A DNA stretch of 48,087 bases from DATBDE01 sp036270095. Its GTDB lineage: Bacteria; Actinomycetota; Thermoleophilia; Solirubrobacterales; Solirubrobacteraceae. The position numbers were made by a program, and so were the translations under genes. Of this stretch, positions 1 through 8,255 are shown one piece after another. The notes beneath the pieces were generated by a model. It was not told the origin of the DNA. It saw nothing but the letters and a program-made list of their open reading frames with translations, and ran no database searches. The DNA is taken from contig DATBDE010000128.1 in NCBI GenBank assembly GCA_036270095.1, positions 1-48,087 of the forward strand, given 5' to 3'. Numbering within the stretch: position 1 is the first letter of the stretch; each line of letters begins with the position of its first letter.

Positions 1-87
1 CGCGTACGGCGCGGTCCCCGTGACCTTGGCCGGCCCGTCGCGGCGCTCGTGGTCCGCGCCGATCTCCCGTTGCACGGTGACGGCCAT
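1..87 (-). CDS. Molybdopterin-binding subunit of an aldehyde/xanthine oxidoreductase, N-terminal fragment (cut by window edge)
   Basis: The 29 residues visible run from an ATG at 87 to the window edge. They contain RRDGPAKVTGTAPYA, the typical opening of the large Mo-cofactor subunit of the xanthine dehydrogenase/aldehyde oxidoreductase family (usual form RxDGxxKVTGxAxYA). The start lies 3 nt after the stop of the FAD subunit on the same strand, so this is the third gene of a 2Fe-2S > FAD > Mo operon. This subunit carries the active site and hydroxylates an aldehyde or purine using water. Substrate cannot be judged from the fragment. Confidence 0.85.
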   Translation of the reverse strand, partial: MAVTVQREIGADHERRDGPAKVTGTAPYA

Positions 88-90
88 CCG

Positions 91-1068
91 TCAGCTCCGG
101 CCGGCAAGGTCGCGCAGCACGGCGACGATCGTGTTGCGGGCCAGCGGCACCTTGAAGGCGTTGTCGTCGTTCGGCGTGGCGGCCTCGAGCTCCGCCTCCG
201 CGGCCGCCCGGAAGGCGTCCTCGGTCGCCGGGCCGCCGCGCAGCTGTGCCTCGGCGTGCTCGGCGCGCCAGGGCTTGTGGGCGACGCCTCCGAGCGCGAT
301 GCGCACGTCGGCGACCTCCCCGGCGGCGACCTCGAGGACTGCGCCGACCGAGATCAGCGCGAACGCGTACGAGGAGCGGTCGCGGACCTTGCGGTAGGCA
401 GAGGCGCCAGGCACCGCCGGCAGGTCCACGGCGGTGATGAGCTCGCCGTGCTCCAACGTCGTATCGCGCTGCGGGGCGTCGCCCGGCAGGCGATGAAGGT
501 CGCCGATGGGGATCTCGCGCGCGCCGGCGGGGCCCCGGACCTGGACGACGGCGTCCAGCGCCGCCATCGCCACCGCCATGTCCGACGGATGGGTGGCGAT
601 GCAGTGCTCGGAGACGCCGAGGATCCCGAGCTCGCGCGAGTTGCCGGGGATCGCCGAGCAGCCCGAGCCGGGGACGCGCTTGTTGCAGGGGGTAGTGCGG
701 TCCTGGAAGTACAGACAGCGCGTGCGTTGCAGGAGGTTGCCGGCCGTCGTGGCCAGGTTGCGCAGCTGACCGGACGCCCCGGCGACGAGCGCCTCCGAGA
801 GGACCGGATAGCGCTCGCGGATCAGCGGGTCGGCCGAGAGGACCGAGTTGCGAACCGCGCCGCCGATCCGCACGCCCCCGTCGCGCTCCTCCACCGCATC
901 GAAGGGCAGCCGCGTCACGTCGACGAGCAGCTCGGGCGCGGCGATGCCGAGCTTCATGTGGTCGACGAGGTTGGTCCCACCGCCCAGGAACGCCGCCTTG
1001 GGGCGCTGCGCCACCAGCGCGACCGCGGCGTGCGCGTCGTCGGCACGCTCGAACTCGAAGGCCCTCAC
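91..1068 (-). CDS. FAD-binding subunit of a PaoB/YagS-type aldehyde/xanthine oxidoreductase
   Basis: 325 aa. The N-terminal half has the FAD-binding type 5 fold of CO/xanthine dehydrogenase medium subunits (FLGGGTNLVDHMK near residue 30; ATTAGNLLQRTRC near 115). The segment TRCxYFxDxxxxCNKRxPGSGC followed by SEHCIATHPSD provides extra cysteines that in the PaoB/YagS branch hold an additional 4Fe-4S cluster, which distinguishes it from plain xanthine dehydrogenase FAD subunits. It passes electrons from the Fe-S subunit to the acceptor. The GTG start is chosen because it overlaps the upstream stop by 4 nt (GTGA) and the residues MRAFEFERA match the family N-terminus. The open frame continues further upstream only as a shadow of the Fe-S gene. 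Confidence 0.9.
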   Translation of the reverse strand: MRAFEFERADDAHAAVALVAQRPKAAFLGGGTNLVDHMKLGIAAPELLVDVTRLPFDAVEERDGGVRIGGAVRNSVLSADPLIRERYPVLSEALVAGASGQLRNLATTAGNLLQRTRCLYFQDRTTPCNKRVPGSGCSAIPGNSRELGILGVSEHCIATHPSDMAVAMAALDAVVQVRGPAGAREIPIGDLHRLPGDAPQRDTTLEHGELITAVDLPAVPGASAYRKVRDRSSYAFALISVGAVLEVAAGEVADVRIALGGVAHKPWRAEHAEAQLRGGPATEDAFRAAAEAELEAATPNDDNAFKVPLARNTIVAVLRDLAGRS

Positions 1069-1568
1069 TGCGCGGCCTCCTCGATTGCGGCGACGATGTT
1101 GACGTACGCGCCGCAGCGGCACAGGTTGCCGCTCATGCGCTCGCGGATCTCCTCCGGCGTGCGCTCCGGGGGCGCCGCGACGTCGGGGGAAGCGTGGCTC
1201 GGCCAGCCGGCGTTCAGCTCGTCCAGCATGCCGACCGCCGAGCAGATCTGCCCCGGCGTGCAATAGCCGCACTGGAAGCCGTCGTGGTCGAGGAACGCCT
1301 GCTGCATGGGGTGCAGCGCTTCGGCGCTGCCCAAGCCGGCGGCGGTGACGATCTCCGCGCCGTCGTGCTGCACGGCAAAGGCCAGGCAGGTGGTCACACG
1401 CCGCCCGTCGAGCAGCACCGTGCACGAGCCGCACTGCCCGTGGTCGCAGCCCTTCTTCGGCGCGGGAACACCGAGGCGCTCGCGCAGCAGGTCGAGCACG
1501 GTGACCCGCGTGTCCACCGTGGTCGTGTGCGACTCACCGTCGACCGTCAGCGTGATCGTCATCTCCAT
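1065..1568 (-). CDS. 2Fe-2S subunit of a PaoA/YagT-type aldehyde/xanthine oxidoreductase
   Basis: 167 aa with both clusters of the family: a plant-type ferredoxin domain (KGCDHGQCGSCTVLLDG, residues about 40-60, plus TTCLAFA) and the helical second 2Fe-2S domain (GFQCGYCTPGQI and GNLCRCGAYVNI). It shuttles electrons between the molybdenum centre and FAD. First gene of the three-gene operon and translationally coupled to the FAD subunit by a 4-nt overlap. The ATG at 1568 is chosen over one 6 nt downstream because spacing to a GGCGGG stretch is better. Unlike E. coli PaoA, no twin-arginine signal precedes the ferredoxin domain, so the complex is probably cytoplasmic. An insert rich in Pro/Glu lies between the two Fe-S motifs. 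Confidence 0.9.
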   Translation of the reverse strand: MEMTITLTVDGESHTTTVDTRVTVLDLLRERLGVPAPKKGCDHGQCGSCTVLLDGRRVTTCLAFAVQHDGAEIVTAAGLGSAEALHPMQQAFLDHDGFQCGYCTPGQICSAVGMLDELNAGWPSHASPDVAAPPERTPEEIRERMSGNLCRCGAYVNIVAAIEEAAQ

Positions 1569-1883
1569 GCGCTGGCCCGCTACCCGCCTGGGCGTCGGGA
1601 ATCCCCTCTTCCCTTGAAGGCCTCCGGGGCCGGTTAGCTTGGGGGCGGCTCCGGCTCTGCCGCGGTCGCCGTCGAGATGGTCGAAGCGGTTTCTACACGC
1701 AGCGACGCCTCCCGCTGGTCGACTCTCCAGCGATCCTCCTACGAGGCCACCGCAGTCCCCGGAGACGCCTGCTGCTATCGCCAACGCCTCCCGCGCCGCC
1801 ATCGGAGTGCACGTGCTCGGTTCCACACTCCCCGGACCGGCGTGGCGATGCCGCAGCCGACCCGGGGGGCGGGTGCGCGAGAG
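1569..1883. other. Intergenic, no gene recognised
   Basis: This 315-bp stretch separates the start of the minus-strand 2Fe-2S gene from the 3' end of the minus-strand Mn catalase. It should hold the promoter of the oxidoreductase operon and any catalase terminator. I see no convincing -10/-35 pair, no T-tailed hairpin, and open frames on both strands only of low-complexity Arg/Pro/Ser type. Confidence 0.5.
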
Positions 1884-2858
1884 CTAGCCGAGTTTGTCTT
1901 TGACCTTGTCGACCACGCTCTCGCTGCCGTTGGCGACCTCGCCCAGCGGCTCGTCGGGCAGGCCGGCGTCCTTGCGCAGCCTTTGGGCGATCTCGGCGAT
2001 CTCTTCGGGAGCGTAGTCGGGCGCGAACACCGCCGGCTGGGGCGGCAGGTCGTATGCCGGAGCGCCCTCGGGCGGCCCCTGCTCGACCTGCAGCTCCTCG
2101 CCCGTCTCGGGGTGCGGGCCCCGGAAGACCGCCGTGAGCTCCTGGTAGTCGCCCGGCGAGAACCGGTAGAGGATCTTGTGCAGGCCCTTGTCGATGTGCT
2201 TTTTGGACTCGGGGATCTTCTCGGTGGGGATGCGCGGCGTCGGGAACAGCTTCATGAGGTCGGCGCCGGTCAGCAGCTCCAGCGCACGCGCGTAGGCGAC
2301 CTGATGCACGCCGCCGCGCACGAGCAGGTAGCCGGTCAGCGCCCGCGCGGCCGGGTGCTCGACCATCTCATAGACCTTGAGTTTGTTGTTGCGCGCCCCG
2401 GTCTCGAGGAAGAAGTTGTGGGTCAGGTCCTCGACCAGGTCGCCCGAGCTGAACACGTAGTCGCCATTCCAGGGCTTGCCGTTGGAGTCCTGGCACAGCG
2501 CGCCCTGGCCGCCGGCGAGGAAGTGCTGCGGGTTGCCCCGGCCCTTCACTTCGCTCAGCGCATCAGCGGGCGGGCGACCGTTGGCCGCGGGCGACGCGCC
2601 GGTCAGCATCGTATTGATAGCGGCCGCCACGAGCTCGATGTGCCCGTACTCCTCAGCGGCGATGTTGGCCACCAGGTCATAAAACGGCCGCACGCTCTGC
2701 CGCCCGCGGAAGTTGAACGACTGAAACGTGTAGTTCATCAGCGTCGACATCTCGCCGAAGCGACCGCCCATGAGCTCCTGCACGGCATTGGCGCCCTCGG
2801 GATCCGGGTCAGACGGCGGCGGGAGCTCGGCGCCGAGCCGATCGATGCGAAGAATCAT
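1884..2858 (-). CDS. Manganese (non-haem) catalase
   Basis: 324 aa, close to the family norm. The di-manganese ligand pattern is visible: E36 in GRFGEMSTLMNY, then the EEYGHIE motif around residues 69-75 (Glu and His ligands), with later Glu/His in the second half of the four-helix bundle (VEDLTHNFFLE, RGGVHQVAYA). It dismutates hydrogen peroxide in the cytoplasm. The C-terminal segment ends in a Lys/Asp-rich tail typical of actinobacterial members. Start ATG at 2858 has an AGGAGG box 7 nt upstream. It is transcribed away from the DUF4142 gene, sharing a 161-bp divergent upstream region, and belongs to a wider oxidative/desiccation stress neighbourhood. Confidence 0.93.
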   Translation of the reverse strand: MILRIDRLGAELPPPSDPDPEGANAVQELMGGRFGEMSTLMNYTFQSFNFRGRQSVRPFYDLVANIAAEEYGHIELVAAAINTMLTGASPAANGRPPADALSEVKGRGNPQHFLAGGQGALCQDSNGKPWNGDYVFSSGDLVEDLTHNFFLETGARNNKLKVYEMVEHPAARALTGYLLVRGGVHQVAYARALELLTGADLMKLFPTPRIPTEKIPESKKHIDKGLHKILYRFSPGDYQELTAVFRGPHPETGEELQVEQGPPEGAPAYDLPPQPAVFAPDYAPEEIAEIAQRLRKDAGLPDEPLGEVANGSESVVDKVKDKLG

Positions 2859-3019
2859 GTGCGCCTCCTGGCGTACGGGTGCGGAACGCCACCGCTACCC
2901 CGCGGTCGGGTGCCCTAACGGTGCGGCGCCGGGACCCGGGCCCGGGCTAAGGGAATTTTCACTTTTGGGCCGGGGGCGATGGGGTTACTGGCTTCGCCAT
3001 CCCCAACGAAAGGAAGGCG
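2859..3019. promoter_or_regulatory. Divergent upstream region of Mn catalase and DUF4142 genes
   Basis: The two genes start 161 bp apart in opposite directions, so both promoters must lie here. The stretch contains a 12-bp self-complementary CCCGGGCCCGGG at 2935-2946 and one AT-rich patch (AATTTTCACTTTT, about 2954-2966), unusual for this DNA and a plausible promoter element. No consensus boxes can be assigned with confidence. Confidence 0.35.
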
Positions 3020-3562
3020 ATGCGCCACCGGTTTACCGCGGCCGCAGTCGCCGTTGCCGCACTCGCCGTGCCGGCTTCGGCGCTCGCCGCCGACAAGACC
3101 GTCTCTCCGCAGGACATGACCTACTTGACCGGCGCCATCGCCGGCGACCGCTTTGAGGTCGTGGGCGGCAAGATGGCCGCCACCAAGACCAGCACACCAG
3201 CGGTCAAGACCCTGGCCGACCGGCTGGTGTCCGATCACAGCAAGTCGCTCAAGCAGGCGGTTGCGGCCGCGCGGCACCTCGGGATCAGGGCGCCGACCGA
3301 CCCGACGCCGCCCGAGCAGTGGGAGATCGCCATCTCCAACACCCTGTCTGGGCAGGCGTTTGACCGCTGGTGGTCTGACCTCGAGGTTGCAGACCACAAG
3401 CAGGACATCGCCGAGGCAACCATGGAGAAGCGCTCCGGCACCAACAACACGATCAAGAACATGGCGGCGGACGAAATCCCGACGCTGCGCACACACCTCA
3501 AGCTCAGCGACGTGGCGCTCGCGGCGTCCGGCGGCTCGCCGGTCAGCGGCCAGACGCCATAG
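3020..3562 (+). CDS. Secreted DUF4142 protein
   Basis: 180 aa. Residues 1-24 are a clear Sec signal peptide (MRHRF then an Ala/Val-rich core ending ALAAD). The mature part is a helical ferritin-like DUF4142 domain: repeated His/Asp/Glu positions such as LVSDHSKSLKQ and VADHKQDIAEA fit the two-repeat four-helix bundle of this family. Function of the family is not established; members are often in stress or envelope loci. ATG has AAAGGAAGG upstream. Divergent from Mn catalase, which supports a role in peroxide or envelope stress only by association. Confidence 0.85.
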   Translation: MRHRFTAAAVAVAALAVPASALAADKTVSPQDMTYLTGAIAGDRFEVVGGKMAATKTSTPAVKTLADRLVSDHSKSLKQAVAAARHLGIRAPTDPTPPEQWEIAISNTLSGQAFDRWWSDLEVADHKQDIAEATMEKRSGTNNTIKNMAADEIPTLRTHLKLSDVALAASGGSPVSGQTP

Positions 3563-3998
3563 CACCGGCCGGACGGGCCCGGAGGAGGTGGGCCCCCGGC
3601 TCCCACCCCCACTAAGCCTTGAGCGGCCCCGGGCGGGATCGTCCCCGCAGCATGACCGCGCCCCGGCCGCGGGGTCGCCGATCGCGACGCGCGCCGCGCC
3701 CGGACCGACCGGGCACAGGGCGTGCTCGTAGGTGCCGAAGCGGTGACTGAGCGCGCCGACGGCCATGAAGAGGGCGGCCTTGACCAAGCGATGGGCCGGA
3801 TGCTCATCGCTCAACACCGGCAACAACGCACCCGACCGACGGCGCAGGCTGATCGATAGTTGGGTCACCGAGCGGCGGGTACTGGTCGGCATGCGCGTCG
3901 GTGACGGCGCACGCCGAGTCGGCGAGCGACAAAGCCGTTGCTTGGAGGGCTGGCGGATCGGGAAGGGGGCTGGCAGTTGACCGATCAAGGGGGTTGTC
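3563..3998. other. 436-bp gap, possible relic on minus strand
   Basis: No intact gene is visible. On the minus strand, 3671-3829 reads HRLVKAALFMAVGALSHR, which resembles the helix of NuoL/MrpA-type proteins that reads FKALLFLxxGxxxH. Flanking residues do not extend the similarity, and no start or second motif supports a gene. See the matching finding. A GTTGGG-12 nt-GGGTAC arrangement at 3859-3882 resembles a sigma-B-type promoter but lies 117 nt before the next start. Confidence 0.3.
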
Positions 3999-4247
3999 AT
4001 GGCCAAGGACCACGGATCCAGCGTCAAGGACGACAAGCAGTACGAGGGGCTGCGCAAGAAGGGGATGAGCAAGTCGCGTGCCGCGGCGATCGCCAATGCG
4101 TCCGACTCGTCGAGCAAGGGCGGCAAGCGCAGCGGATCGGGCCAGAGCTCGAGCCGCAGTCGCAAGGGCGGCGGCGAGGGCAGCGGCGGCAATCGCGCGC
4201 AGAAGCAGGCGGCGGGGCGCAAGGGCGCCAAAAAGAGCAACAGCTGA
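3999..4247 (+). CDS. Small basic DUF7218-like protein
   Basis: 82 aa. The first 35 residues (MAKDHGSSVKDDKQYEGLRK, then GMSKSRAAAIANAS) match a small actinobacterial family of unknown function whose core is KDDxxYExLRxxGxSKxxAAxIAN. The rest is a Gly/Ser/Lys/Arg-rich disordered tail, reminiscent of KGG-type stress proteins and possibly nucleic-acid binding. Start ATG follows AAGGGGG at good spacing. The next gene starts 45 nt on, so they may be co-transcribed. Function unknown. Confidence 0.75.
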   Translation: MAKDHGSSVKDDKQYEGLRKKGMSKSRAAAIANASDSSSKGGKRSGSGQSSSRSRKGGGEGSGGNRAQKQAAGRKGAKKSNS

Positions 4248-4292
4248 TCCACGTCGCTGATCGATCACCACCGACGAACGAGGAGACAACAC

Positions 4293-4526
4293 ATGGCCAG
4301 TGAGACCGAGACCGGGCAGGTCACGGGGACCAAGGACAAGGACTACAACCTGATCTGGTTCACGGAGCAGTCGCTGAGCAACGCGCTGCGCCTGAGCTCC
4401 TACATCGAAGACGCGGAGCGTGACGGTGACTCCGACCTGGCCGAGTTTTTCCGGCGGGCCCAAGGGGCCAGCCGCAAGGGCGCCGAGCAGGGCAAGGCGT
4501 TGCTCAAGCGCCGCCTGGCCGGTTGA
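4293..4526 (+). CDS. Small conserved helical protein of unknown function
   Basis: 77 aa, with a strong GAGGAGA ribosome binding site before ATG. The protein is a helical, charged chain (KDKDYNLIWFTEQSLSNALR then YIEDAERDGDSDLAEFFRRA) with the look of a small two-helix bundle. I recall similar short proteins next to stress genes in Actinobacteria but cannot name a family. No signal peptide or membrane segment. Probably co-transcribed with the preceding DUF7218-like gene. Confidence 0.65.
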   Translation: MASETETGQVTGTKDKDYNLIWFTEQSLSNALRLSSYIEDAERDGDSDLAEFFRRAQGASRKGAEQGKALLKRRLAG

Positions 4527-4604
4527 GCGAGCCAAAACCGACGGCCGGGCGTGGCCTCGCGGCTCGTCCCCTCGCGATGACACGCTCGGCGAGCGCAGTC
4601 GATC

Positions 4605-6031
4605 ATGACCGCTGACGGCGCCGGCCCCGTGGGGGGCCATCAGGTCAGCGTGCCCGTTGCGGACGCGATGCGTGACTACTGGAAGCGCCACATGCTGAGC
4701 TTTTCGATCCCGGCGCACGGCGGCGGGATCGGCCCGCTTCCGGAGTTCGCGTCCTGGGCGGGCGAGGACGCGGCACGTTTCGACTTGCCGATGAGCCATG
4801 GCGTCGATACGCGCGACCGCGCGTGGGAAGTCCAGGCGACGGCGCAGGATCTGTTTGCCGAGGCCGCCGGCGCGAAGCAGACCTTGTTCTCGACCAACGG
4901 CAGCTCGCTCAGCGTGCGTGTGGCGATGATGGCGGTCGCGGGGCCAGGTGAGACCCTGGGGATCGCGCGCAACGGTCATAAGTCCGCTTTTGCCGGCTTG
5001 GTGCTCAGCGGCGCTCCCCGCTCTACGTCGAGCCGATCTTTGACGATGACCTCGAGATCGCCCACTCGCCCGATGTGAAGCGCCTGCGCGGTGCCCTCGC
5101 GGGCCATCCAGATCCGCGCGCCGTCCTGATCTTCACCCCGAGCTACTACGGCACGAGTCCAGATGTCCGCGCCCTTGCCGATGCATGTCATGAACGCGAC
5201 CTGCCCCTCGTGACGGATGACGCGTGGGGGCTGGACTACGGGCTCTGCGGGCATCCCGACCTACCGGAAGGCGCGCTCGCCCAAGGCGCGGACCTCGCCA
5301 TCGGTTCGGTCCACAAGACCCTGAGCGGCCTCAGCAGACCTCGGTGCTGTCCGTCGGCAGCGACCGCATCGACACCGATCGGCTCCAGCTCTGCTTCGAG
5401 CTCGAAGAGTCCACCAGCGCGTCCTCGCTGCTGCTGTCCAGCATCGACGGCGCCCGCAGACAGTTCGTGCGCGACGGACACGCGCTGCTCCAGCGCGCCG
5501 TCGACAGCGCCGCGCTCGCCCGTTCAACACCTCGCCGCCGACGTCCCAATCATCGGCACGGCAAGTGTGGGCGTCACCGGCTTTGCCGCCGACGACTGGC
5601 TGCGCGACGAGCGCCAGATCGATTTCGAGCTCGCCGACCACCGACGCATCCTGGCCCTCGTCACGTTCGCCCACGGCGCCGCTAAGATCGACCGACTCGT
5701 CCGGGCGCTTCGCGACCTCGTCGATGCCCACGCGGACGATCGGCGGCCGGTGCCGCGCATTCCCAACCCAAGCCAGCTCCGAACGGAGCAGGCAATGCTG
5801 CCGCGCGATGCATTCTTCACGGGCTCCGAGATCGTCGCCGCCGAGAAGACCAGCGGCCGCGTCAGCCCCGAGCTCATTACCCCGTACCCGCCCGGTGTCC
5901 CGGTCCTCGCTCCCGGCGAAGTTGTCCCGAAAGCGATACTCGACTACCTGCGAGAGATCATGGCGGCGGGCGCGTTCGTCGAAGGCGCCGCCGACCAGTC
6001 GCTCGACCGGTTCCGGGTCGTGGCCCGCTGA
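4605..6031 (+). pseudogene. Orn/Lys/Arg decarboxylase-type PLP enzyme, broken by three frameshifts
   Basis: About 475 codons read as one fold-type I PLP enzyme of the Orn/Lys/Arg decarboxylase group only when three frames are joined. Frame 1 (4605 to about 5015) gives FSIPAHGGGIG and LFSTNGSS. Frame 2 (about 5020-5335) gives LYVEPIFDDDLEIAHS, FTPSYYGTSPD, VTDDAWG and the PLP lysine motif GSVHKTLSG. Frame 3 (about 5335-5520) gives QTSVLSVGSDRIDTDRLQ. Frame 2 then resumes to the stop at 6031 (C-terminal domain, FTGSEIVAAE, ISPYPPG-like ITPYPPGVPV). Each shift is explained by one base: lost near 5017, lost near 5334 (CAGC-CAG to CAGCAG), gained near 5523 (CCC run). Either a decayed gene or sequence errors. 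It would have made a polyamine or diamine. Confidence 0.85.
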
Positions 6032-6108
6032 GCCGTCCACCGGCAGGCGGCCGCGCGGGCGCCAAGGACCCACCGCCGACTGGTCGCTCGAGCCATGTCG
6101 CGTCGCCC

Positions 6109-6642
6109 TCAGCTGCCGGCGCTCGTCGCAGGTGTCTCGGCTTGCATGTTGCGTCGCATCAACTCGAGTGATGCGTCGGCGAGGTGGGGGTGGAGGGGCA
6201 CGACAGCATCGCTCGGCACGACGATGTCGAAGTGGCGGATGTAGGCATCCAGCGCCGTGTAGAGCACGCACTGCTCCGTGACCTGACCGGTGATCACGAC
6301 GCGGTCGATGCCCTGCTCGCGCAGGAGATAGTTCAGCGACGTCTCATAGAACGCCGAATGACGCGGCTTCCAGAGGAACGCGAACTCCCGCTCAGGCTTG
6401 AGCGGCTCAACCAACTCGGGATGAGCGCCTTGGAGCGCGCGTCGGATAAGCCCGTCGCGTGAGCCGTCCCAATGCCCGTAGTTGTCATTGACGTAGACGA
6501 TGAGCGTGTCATCAGCGGTAGCGCGCTCTACGAGCTCTGCGATGCGTCGCACCGGACCGGGCGCGTGCGCGGCCACGGTCTCCGCGTCCTGGAAGTCGTA
6601 TGCCGTGATCATGTCGCACACGAGCAGGGCGCTGGCGCTCAT
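6109..6642 (-). CDS. Isochorismatase-family cysteine hydrolase
   Basis: 177 aa, the usual single-domain length. Catalytic triad positions are present: Asp in LLVCDMITAYDF (D10), Lys in FLWKPRHSAFYET, and Cys in VTGQVTEQCVLYTALDAY, the latter with the preceding cis-peptide-like V-T. The family includes nicotinamidase, N-carbamoylsarcosine amidase and peroxyureidoacrylate amidase; the residues do not decide the substrate. The start at 6642 was chosen for a GAGG box 8 nt upstream; the open frame continues upstream but is not protein-like. Convergent with the decarboxylase pseudogene. Confidence 0.85.
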   Translation of the reverse strand: MSASALLVCDMITAYDFQDAETVAAHAPGPVRRIAELVERATADDTLIVYVNDNYGHWDGSRDGLIRRALQGAHPELVEPLKPEREFAFLWKPRHSAFYETSLNYLLREQGIDRVVITGQVTEQCVLYTALDAYIRHFDIVVPSDAVVPLHPHLADASLELMRRNMQAETPATSAGS

Positions 6643-6846
6643 CGCGAGACCTCGATTCGGGTCAGCTCGGGCCCGCCCGCGAAGCCGACTTCGGCCGCCC
6701 CGGCGGGCCGCCTGCGCGTTCCAAGGTTCGAAGGCCGACGCGACATCGGTCCAGCCGCTTCCCAGTCCATCGGCGAGGCAAACGCGGCGATACGCCGGCG
6801 CCTGAGAGGGTACGTGCGGGGACCGAGAAAATGAGAGGAGCACGCA

Positions 6847-7350
6847 GTGTTCGAACGGCTCAAGACCCCGGAGGAGCTCTACAACCTCAAGCTCGGCGCC
6901 GCGCTGAAGATGGAGCACACCGTGCTGGAGATGCTCGTCGCCAACACCAAGGCCGCACGGAGCTCCGAGGTCGCCGATCTATTCCGCCATCACCACGACG
7001 AGACCCGCAGGCAGATCGCCAACCTCGCGAAGGTCTTTGCGGCCTTCGGCTGGGACATCCAGGCTTCGCCCTGTCCCGCCATCGAGGGCATCGCGAAGGA
7101 GCGCAAGGCCAACGTCAGGAAATCCCGGGCCTCGGTGGTCGACGACGTACTGCTTGCCGGGGCAGCCGAGACCGAGCACCACGAGATCGCGGTCTACGAG
7201 AACCTGATCACCCACGCCCACGCGATGGGCAAGGGCGACGTGGTCGAGCTGCTCAAGCAGAACCTCGAGCAGGAACAGCACACCCTCGCCGAGGTCCAGC
7301 AGGCCGCCGAGAGGGCCGCTGCCGCGTCATCGGGCGCTCCCCTCCCGTAA
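6847..7350 (+). CDS. DUF892 (YciE/YciF-type) ferritin-like protein
   Basis: 167 aa, the usual length for the family. Four long helices carry the Glu/His pattern of a diiron ferritin-like site: KMEHTVLEML, HHHDETRRQI, AAETEHHEIAVYENLI and LEQEQHTLAEVQ. Family members are stress-induced cytoplasmic proteins with a ferroxidase-like site; enzymatic role is not proven. GTG start with GAGGAG 7 nt upstream. It sits among other stress genes, consistent with iron or peroxide handling. Confidence 0.85.
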   Translation: MFERLKTPEELYNLKLGAALKMEHTVLEMLVANTKAARSSEVADLFRHHHDETRRQIANLAKVFAAFGWDIQASPCPAIEGIAKERKANVRKSRASVVDDVLLAGAAETEHHEIAVYENLITHAHAMGKGDVVELLKQNLEQEQHTLAEVQQAAERAAAASSGAPLP

Positions 7351-7471
7351 ACCGCTCCCGAGCAGCCGCCATGTGGGCCGATCCCGATATCGCCCACGAT
7401 CGCTATGTCCAGCTGCACGGCAGCAGCACGAGCGGGTGCTGGCTCCATGACCGGGGTACCTGACAAACGCC

Positions 7472-7774
7472 ATGGACGCCGTTGTGACCGTCGAGGACGT
7501 TCGCACCTTCGAGACCCGCAGCGGCAACCTGGGCTTCGTGCTGCGCGACGATGCGGGCAAGGAGTACACCACCTTCCGCGAGGCAATCGGCACGCGGGCG
7601 CAGGAGCTGGAGGGCCGCCGCGTCCGGATCGAGTTCCACGACGAGCAGCGCGATCGGCGGTACCGGAATGTCTACCTCGACAAGGTCGAGCCGGCGTCCG
7701 ACGAGCCGGGCGATGGCGATAGCGACCCTGAGGAGGCCGCGTGGCGCACCGCCGTTGACGCTGCGGGGACGTAG
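7472..7774 (+). CDS. Hypothetical small acidic protein
   Basis: 100 aa. Sequence reads as a beta-rich OB-like fold (VVTVEDVRTFETRSGNLGFV, VRIEFHDEQRDRRYRNVYLD) followed by an acidic disordered tail. No family recognised. There is no strong Shine-Dalgarno before ATG 7472; a GTG six codons in is an alternative. Codon pattern is normal for the neighbourhood, so I consider it real. Confidence 0.5.
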   Translation: MDAVVTVEDVRTFETRSGNLGFVLRDDAGKEYTTFREAIGTRAQELEGRRVRIEFHDEQRDRRYRNVYLDKVEPASDEPGDGDSDPEEAAWRTAVDAAGT

Positions 7775-7865
7775 CGGGTCCTGGAAGACGGTTCGCTACC
7801 GGCTCCGGGATGCGCCGTGTCGGCGGGCGGATTCCCAATTCTCGGTCGGGGTAGCGGGCAGCGAG

Positions 7866-8135
7866 ATGACGGGGTCACTGAGCGACGGGAAGGGTTCTGC
7901 GAGCGCGTCTGAGTACGACCCGGGCGCCTACGGCCGCTACTTCGACGAGCACGTCGAGGCCGGCGCGGTCCACGATGTCGTCGTCGCCCACGACCTGGCC
8001 GCCGGCCTCGCCGAGGCCGACCCTGACCAAGCCGACACCGTGGTCTTCGGGGCCCGCGCGCGGATCCTCGTCGAGCGCGCCTTCGCCCACCACCTGCTCG
8101 GGGCGTGGGCCTCGGGCCGCTCCCCGCTGCGATGA
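7866..8135 (+). CDS. Hypothetical small protein
   Basis: 89 aa from ATG 7866. The chain YDPGAYGRYFDEHVEAG continuing into DVVVAHDLAAGLAEADPDQA looks like a real soluble helical protein, but I recognise no family and the ribosome binding site is weak. Its stop is followed by a small GC hairpin (CCGGGT, 5-nt loop, ACCCGG at about 8163-8179) without a T tail. Lies between stress genes and the holin-X operon. Confidence 0.4.
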   Translation: MTGSLSDGKGSASASEYDPGAYGRYFDEHVEAGAVHDVVVAHDLAAGLAEADPDQADTVVFGARARILVERAFAHHLLGAWASGRSPLR

Positions 8136-8255
8136 CTCAAGCGACCGAGATCGCATGACTGCCGGGTTCGTGACCCGGGAAGGGGGCGGGCGGTAACCGG
8201 GTCCGGCCCTGGCCGGTTGCGACGCCCGAGAACGATTGTGCGCCAAGGAGGCGGG

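Noticed and set aside
2935..2946. CCCGGGCCCGGG palindrome as an operator
   Set aside because: Short GC palindromes are expected by chance at this composition and no second copy was noted.
3859..3882. Sigma-B-like promoter GTTGGG-12 nt-GGGTAC
   Set aside because: Fits only loosely and is 117 nt from the next start; such patterns are frequent in GC-rich DNA.
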